Assembly (NCBI GenBank): GCA_945901215.1
Contig: CAMDKE010000083.1
Span: 1-9,699, forward strand
From: Comamonas sp. lk
GTDB taxonomy: Bacteria; Pseudomonadota; Gammaproteobacteria; Burkholderiales; Burkholderiaceae_C
Direction: 5' to 3'
Length of the DNA: 9,699 bases
Positions 6,223 through 9,699 of this stretch are shown here, one piece after another. Position 1 is the stretch's first letter; each line of letters starts with the position of its first letter. The notes under the pieces are model-generated. The model saw only the letters and a list, made by a program, of their open reading frames with translations. It was not told the DNA's origin and did not search any database. Both the position numbers and the translations under genes were made by a program.

Positions 6223-7662
6223 ATGAAACTTTTCCAGCGTGAGCAACGCTCGCTGTTTGGCGAGATTTTGGATTGGATGCTCACGCCGATTTTGTTGTTG
6301 TGGCCGGTGACGCTGGTGCTGACCTGGCTGGTCGCGCAGGGCATTGCGGGCAAGCCATTTGACCGCGCCTTGGAATTCAATGTGGGGGCGCTGGCGCAGC
6401 TGATCACGGTGCAAAAGGGCGTCGTGCAGTTTGTGCTGCCCCAACCCGCGCGCGAGCTGCTGCGCGCCGATGAGTCGGACACGGTGTACTACCAGGTGAT
6501 GGGCCCCAAAGGCGAGTATTTAAGTGGCGAAAAAGCACTGCCACTGCCGCCCGACGAGGACCGCGCCCCGCTGGGCGCAGTGCGCCTACGCGATGCCGAG
6601 CTGCGCGGCCAAGACCTCAAGGTGGCCTATATGTGGGTCAAGCTGGACCTGCCCGACGGCCTGCCGGCGCTGGTGCAGGTGGCCGAGACCATGGACAAGC
6701 GCTCGGTGCTGGCCACCGAAATTGTCAAGGGCGTAATGCTGCCGCAGTTCGTCATATTGCCCCTGGCGGTGCTCTTGGTCTGGCTGGCCTTGGCACAGGC
6801 TATCAAGCCCTTGAACCGGCTTGAAGAGCGCATCCGGGCGCGTAAACCGGACGATTTGAGCCCACTGGACGCCGAATCTGTGCCCCTGGAAGTGCTGCCA
6901 CTGGTGTTGTCGGTAAACGATTTGCTGCTGCGCCTGACCGACTCCATCGCAACCCAAAAGCGCTTCTTAACGGACGCTGCGCACCAGCTAAAAACCCCGC
7001 TGGCGGGTTTGCGCATGCAGGCCGATTTGGCGCAGCGCCAGGGCGCAAGCGCCGAAGACCTCAAGCAGTCGCTGCGCCACATCGGGCGCTCCAGCATCCG
7101 CGCCACGCACATGGTCAACCAGCTGCTGGCGCTGGCGCGGGCAGAGAGCAGCGCAGCGGTGTTGGCCCACCAGCCCTGCAACCTGGTGCACCTGACGATG
7201 GAAGTGGTGCGAGACTGCGTGCCACGCGCCATGGAAAAACGCATCGACATCGGCTACGAAGGCGCCCAGCCCCATACCGGCGGTGTGGTGATGCCGGGCA
7301 ACGCCACCTTGCTTACAGAGATGGTTCGCAATCTGGTGGACAACGCGATCAACTACACCGTAGAGCGACCAAAGCAAGCCGCCATGATCACCGTGCGCGT
7401 GTTGCTAGACCCCTTTAGCCGCGCGCTGATGTTGCAGGTGGAGGACACCGGGCCAGGCATCCCGGCAGCGGAGCGGGAACTGGTGTTTCAGCCTTTTTAC
7501 CGTGCCTTGGGCACCGAGGCCGATGGCTCAGGCCTGGGCTTGCCCATCGTGAGGGAAATCGCCCGCCAGCACCAGGCCACGGTTACGGTGGAAGACAGCC
7601 GCCCCGGACACGCGCCGCCAGGCTGCTGCTTTACCGTGCGCTTTAGCCAGGTGCCGGCCTGA
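6223..7662 (+). CDS. TctE-like sensor histidine kinase
   Basis: This inner-membrane kinase pairs with the response regulator just upstream. The 479-residue product has a first membrane helix at about 19-40 (MLTPILLLWPVTLVLTWLV). A periplasmic sensor of about 130 residues follows, resembling the TctE-type N-terminal sensor domain (FDRALEFNVGALAQLI at 46-61). The second membrane helix is at about 172-194. A HAMP-like linker leads to the H-box FLTDAAHQLKTPLAG (His254). The ATP-binding domain has the N-box MVRNLVDNAINYT at 367-379, G1 DTGPGIP at 408-414, F-box VFQPFYR at 421-427 and G2 GSGLGL at 435-440. All catalytic motifs are present. An in-frame TAG directly precedes the ATG, so it cannot start further upstream. 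No Shine-Dalgarno is visible; a palindromic element occupies that place. The stimulus is unknown. Confidence 0.95.
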   Translation: MKLFQREQRSLFGEILDWMLTPILLLWPVTLVLTWLVAQGIAGKPFDRALEFNVGALAQLITVQKGVVQFVLPQPARELLRADESDTVYYQVMGPKGEYLSGEKALPLPPDEDRAPLGAVRLRDAELRGQDLKVAYMWVKLDLPDGLPALVQVAETMDKRSVLATEIVKGVMLPQFVILPLAVLLVWLALAQAIKPLNRLEERIRARKPDDLSPLDAESVPLEVLPLVLSVNDLLLRLTDSIATQKRFLTDAAHQLKTPLAGLRMQADLAQRQGASAEDLKQSLRHIGRSSIRATHMVNQLLALARAESSAAVLAHQPCNLVHLTMEVVRDCVPRAMEKRIDIGYEGAQPHTGGVVMPGNATLLTEMVRNLVDNAINYTVERPKQAAMITVRVLLDPFSRALMLQVEDTGPGIPAAERELVFQPFYRALGTEADGSGLGLPIVREIARQHQATVTVEDSRPGHAPPGCCFTVRFSQVPA

Positions 7663-7671
7663 TCGGGCTCC

Positions 7672-8496
7672 TTAGCCGAGCGGCGCTAGCGCGCGAACGC
7701 TGACCTCGGCGCTGCTGATTTTTTTCAATCCGTCGGCGGTGTGCACCAGCAAGGCGCCGCTGGCGTCCACGCCACGCGCCTGCCCTACGGTGCCGTCGGA
7801 ACAGGCCACCTCGCGCCCGAGCAGCAGATCCCGGTCGTAAAAGGCGGTGCGCAGCGGGCCAAAGCCCTCGTGTTCAAAGCGCAGCAAGGTTTGCACCAGC
7901 GGCAGCGCAATGCAGCCCAGCGCCCCAGCGGCGTCCAGGGCGGGCAGCACATCGCGCAGCGCCGCCGCCGGCGTGCGCAGGCCTTGTTCGGCAGGCGGAT
8001 CGATATTGATGCCAATGCCGATCACGGCATAGCGTACGGGGCCCACGGCAAGCGTCTCGATCAGAATGCCGCCGAGCTTGCGCTCACCCACCCACAGGTC
8101 GTTGGGCCACTTCAAACGCACGCTGGGGTGCAGGCTATGCGCCACCGACAGGCCCACGGCCAGCGACAAGCCCGACCAATCCTGCAGCGCGAGCGCCAAC
8201 CCCAGCGAGAAGGTCAGCGAGGCGCTCGGTTGCGTCGCTTGGCCCGGAGCTTGCGCATCCGCGCCATGGCTGCTCCAGTGGCGCCCCAGGCGGCCGCGTC
8301 CGGCGGTTTGTCGCTCGGCCACGAGCAGCACGGGGTCGGCACGGCCCAAATGGGCGCGGCGCATGAGTTCGGTGTTGGTGGACTCCAGCTCGGGCCGTAT
8401 CTCGACGCTAAAGCCCGCCAGAACGGGCTCCACCGCCTGCCAAATGGCCTCGGCCGGCCACAGCAGGGGCGGGGCAGGCACAGCGGCGGCGGACAT
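7672..8496 (-). CDS. birA: Biotin--[acetyl-CoA-carboxylase] ligase, monofunctional
   Basis: BirA activates biotin as biotinyl-AMP and transfers it to a lysine of the acetyl-CoA carboxylase carrier protein. The 274-residue product carries the substrate motifs of the catalytic domain: ESTNTELM at 38-45, AERQTAGRGRLGRHW at 60-74 with the GRGRxG biotinyl-AMP loop, KWPNDLWVGERKLGGILIE at 129-147 and IGIGINI at 159-165. The C-terminal SH3-like domain covers about 228-270. The N-terminal helix-turn-helix of E. coli BirA (about 60 residues) is absent, so it is an enzyme only and not a repressor. After GRHW there is a longer segment, HGADAQAPGQATQPS at 77-91, where relatives have a short loop. The ATG is 25 bases after the SET gene, whose operon it probably shares. 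An in-frame TAA upstream blocks a longer start. Its stop is 9 bases from the convergent kinase stop. Confidence 0.95.
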   Translation of the reverse strand: MSAAAVPAPPLLWPAEAIWQAVEPVLAGFSVEIRPELESTNTELMRRAHLGRADPVLLVAERQTAGRGRLGRHWSSHGADAQAPGQATQPSASLTFSLGLALALQDWSGLSLAVGLSVAHSLHPSVRLKWPNDLWVGERKLGGILIETLAVGPVRYAVIGIGINIDPPAEQGLRTPAAALRDVLPALDAAGALGCIALPLVQTLLRFEHEGFGPLRTAFYDRDLLLGREVACSDGTVGQARGVDASGALLVHTADGLKKISSAEVSVRALAPLG

Positions 8497-8521
8497 GGGA
8501 GGTTAAAGGGGGCGCACGCGG

Positions 8522-9013
8522 CTAGCGTTTGCGCCACTGCGGCCGTTTGGGGGCCAGCATGGTGCCTTTGCAGCTCTTGGCGCCGCACCAGCACGGGTAT
8601 TGGGCCTTGAGTTTGGCGGTGTAGCGCTCGTCGGTGACCAGGCCATAGTCGTAATGCAGCTCTTCACCGGCTTTGATATTTCGCAGGGCCTTGATAAAGA
8701 TGCGCCCGCGCACCTCGTCGGCTTCGCAGTTGCCGTCGCACGAGTGGTTGATCCACTTGGCCGAATTGCCATTGCGCAGGCCGTCGATGACCCGCGTGTC
8801 ATCGATGTGGAAGTAAAACGTGTGGTTGGGGTTGCTCGGGTCGTGCGGGTGGCGGTCCTGGGCTTCTTGCCAGCTAATGATCTCGCCGGTGTACTCCATG
8901 ATGGTCTCACCTTCAGCGAAATCGCGCATGGCAAAAACGCCCTTGCCATGGATGCCCGACGCGCGGACTTGGGTGCGGCGGCTGCCGGGAACGGGCACGG
9001 TTTTTTTAAGCAC
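8522..9013 (-). CDS. SET-domain protein-lysine N-methyltransferase
   Basis: The product is a 163-residue small SET protein, predicted to transfer methyl groups from S-adenosylmethionine to lysine. It has the N-terminal SET motif GIHGKGVFA at 20-28, YTGEII at 41-46, the cofactor-binding and pseudoknot motif WINHSCDGNCEA at 87-98 (Asn89, His90, Cys92), and GEELHYDYG at 116-124 with the catalytic tyrosine. A post-SET CWCGAKSC follows at 141-148. In eukaryotic SET enzymes such as DIM-5, the three post-SET cysteines and the cysteine of NHSC bind one zinc; all four are present here. The tail PKRPQWRKR is basic. The start is a GTG at 9013 with no clear ribosome-binding site. No in-frame ATG exists just upstream, and the next one (residue 29) would remove the first motif. 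The substrate is unknown. It precedes birA on the same strand. Confidence 0.93.
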   Translation of the reverse strand: MLKKTVPVPGSRRTQVRASGIHGKGVFAMRDFAEGETIMEYTGEIISWQEAQDRHPHDPSNPNHTFYFHIDDTRVIDGLRNGNSAKWINHSCDGNCEADEVRGRIFIKALRNIKAGEELHYDYGLVTDERYTAKLKAQYPCWCGAKSCKGTMLAPKRPQWRKR

Positions 9014-9052
9014 AGGAAAATTTGGTATGGTGAATCGTATGGGTGCGCGTGG

Positions 9053-9079
9053 GCGCGCCTGTGTGGGTGCGCGCCTGTG
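9053..9079. repeat. Direct repeat GCGCGCCTGTG x2 between SET and topB genes
   Basis: The 11-mer occurs at 9053-9063 and 9069-9079 (16-base period), within a GTGCGCG-rich, largely alternating purine-pyrimidine run from 9041 to 9089. It lies in the 95-base gap between the two divergent genes, upstream of both starts. I see no clear promoter boxes here. The run could be Z-DNA-prone, but no function is shown. Confidence 0.5.
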
Positions 9080-9108
9080 CGTGCGCGAGACAACGGAATT
9101 GTAGTCAC

Positions 9109-9699
9109 ATGAAAATTGCAGATCACACCAAAAAAGACCCTCTTTTTAAAACCCTGGTGATTGCCGAAAAGCCATCGGTGGCACAGGACATCGTGCGTGC
9201 GCTGACGCCCTTGGCGGGCAAGTTCGAAAAACACGACGAATACTTTGAGAGCGACACCTACGTCGTCTCCAGCGCCGTCGGTCACCTGGTGGAGATCCAG
9301 GCGCCGGAAGAATTTGATGTCAAACGCGGCAAATGGAGTTTTGCCAACCTGCCCGTCATCCCGCCGCACTTTGACCTCAAACCCGTGGACAAGACCAAGA
9401 CGCGCCTGAACGCGGTGGTCAAGCTGGCCAAGCGCAAAGACGTGGGCCAAATCGTCAATGCCTGCGACGCCGGGCGCGAGGGGGAACTGATCTTTCGCTT
9501 GATTGAGCAGTACGCTGGCGGCGCCAAGCCGCTGGGCAAACCGGTGAGCCGCCTGTGGCTGCAGTCCATGACGCCCCAAGCCATTCGCGACGGATTTGGC
9601 AACCTGCGCACGAATGCGCAAATGCAGCCCCTGGCCGACGCCGCGCGCTGCCGAAGCGAGGCCGATTGGCTGGTGGGCATCAACGGCACGCGCGCCATG
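9109..9699 (+). CDS. topB: DNA topoisomerase III (type IA), 5' part only
   Basis: Type IA topoisomerases cut one DNA strand through a tyrosine and pass another strand, resolving precatenanes and recombination intermediates. The visible 197 codons cover the TOPRIM domain: LVIAEKPSVAQDI at 16-28 (Glu20), VGHLVEI at 57-63 and NACDAGREGELIFR at 117-130. The start of the next domain follows, with RLWLQSMTPQAI at 148-159 and ARCRSEADWLVGINGTRAM at 179-197. Where many relatives have DxDREG, this one has DAGREG, a form I recall from a TopB subgroup. The catalytic tyrosine lies beyond the right edge. The ATG at 9109 is chosen because LVIAEKPS should lie near the N-terminus; the ribosome-binding site is weak. 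It diverges from the SET-birA pair. Confidence 0.94.
   Translation, partial: MKIADHTKKDPLFKTLVIAEKPSVAQDIVRALTPLAGKFEKHDEYFESDTYVVSSAVGHLVEIQAPEEFDVKRGKWSFANLPVIPPHFDLKPVDKTKTRLNAVVKLAKRKDVGQIVNACDAGREGELIFRLIEQYAGGAKPLGKPVSRLWLQSMTPQAIRDGFGNLRTNAQMQPLADAARCRSEADWLVGINGTRAM

Noticed and set aside
7663..7679. Possible bidirectional terminator between kinase and birA (TCGG-CT / AG-CCGA stem)
   Set aside because: The stem has a bulge, only about 6 pairs and no T tract, and it runs into the birA stop codon. It is too weak to annotate.
7741..8610. Plus-strand reading frame of about 289 codons antisense to birA
   Set aside because: It has the low-complexity Gln/Arg/Gly-rich composition of antisense GC-rich DNA, and birA on the other strand is certain.
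8503..9621. Long minus-strand reading frame (about 372 codons) antisense to topB and over the SET gene
   Set aside because: Its sequence is a shadow of the TopB and SET coding regions, which have clear family motifs.

Overview
The window is high-GC DNA from a betaproteobacterium, most likely a member of the Comamonadaceae (Rhodoferax/Polaromonas/Acidovorax type). This rests on the protein sequences, on the order marR / recA-recX / sucC, and on a compound GC-rich palindrome of a kind I remember from intergenic DNA of that family. Most of the window is chromosomal housekeeping. I see no phage, insertion sequence, CRISPR array or rRNA/tRNA gene. No stretch over 300 bases lacks a gene; the longest gaps are about 205 bases on either side of argC.

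Layout from left to right. sucC (minus, 3' end cut by the window) encodes the succinyl-CoA synthetase beta subunit. Divergent from it is a solitary short-type argC (plus). A parD-parE type toxin-antitoxin pair follows (minus, ATGA overlap, operator-like palindrome upstream), then recX and recA (minus). recA has a clear LexA (SOS) box. Divergent from recA is a MarR-family regulator (plus) whose predicted promoter overlaps that of recA. Next is a two-component pair of OmpR/TctD-QseB-like response regulator and TctE-like sensor kinase (plus), with a REP-like hairpin element wedged between the two genes. Convergent with it are birA (biotin ligase without the DNA-binding domain) and, upstream of birA on the same strand, a small SET-domain lysine methyltransferase. 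Divergent from the SET gene is a type IA topoisomerase III gene (plus, cut by the right edge).

How they work together: recA-recX is an SOS-controlled recombination unit in which RecX tempers RecA. LexA could also touch the divergent marR because the box covers the marR -35. From remembered gene order in relatives I would expect recX to run straight into sucC-sucD, so the argC and parDE genes look like an insertion into an otherwise conserved block. The kinase-regulator pair is complete, but its target genes are not visible. BirA and the SET protein both modify lysines on other proteins; whether their adjacency matters is unknown.

Nothing here is a clearly new multi-gene system. The points most worth a second look are the shared recA/marR control region, the palindromic element that sits where the kinase ribosome-binding site should be, and the bacterial SET methyltransferase with an apparently intact post-SET zinc site.
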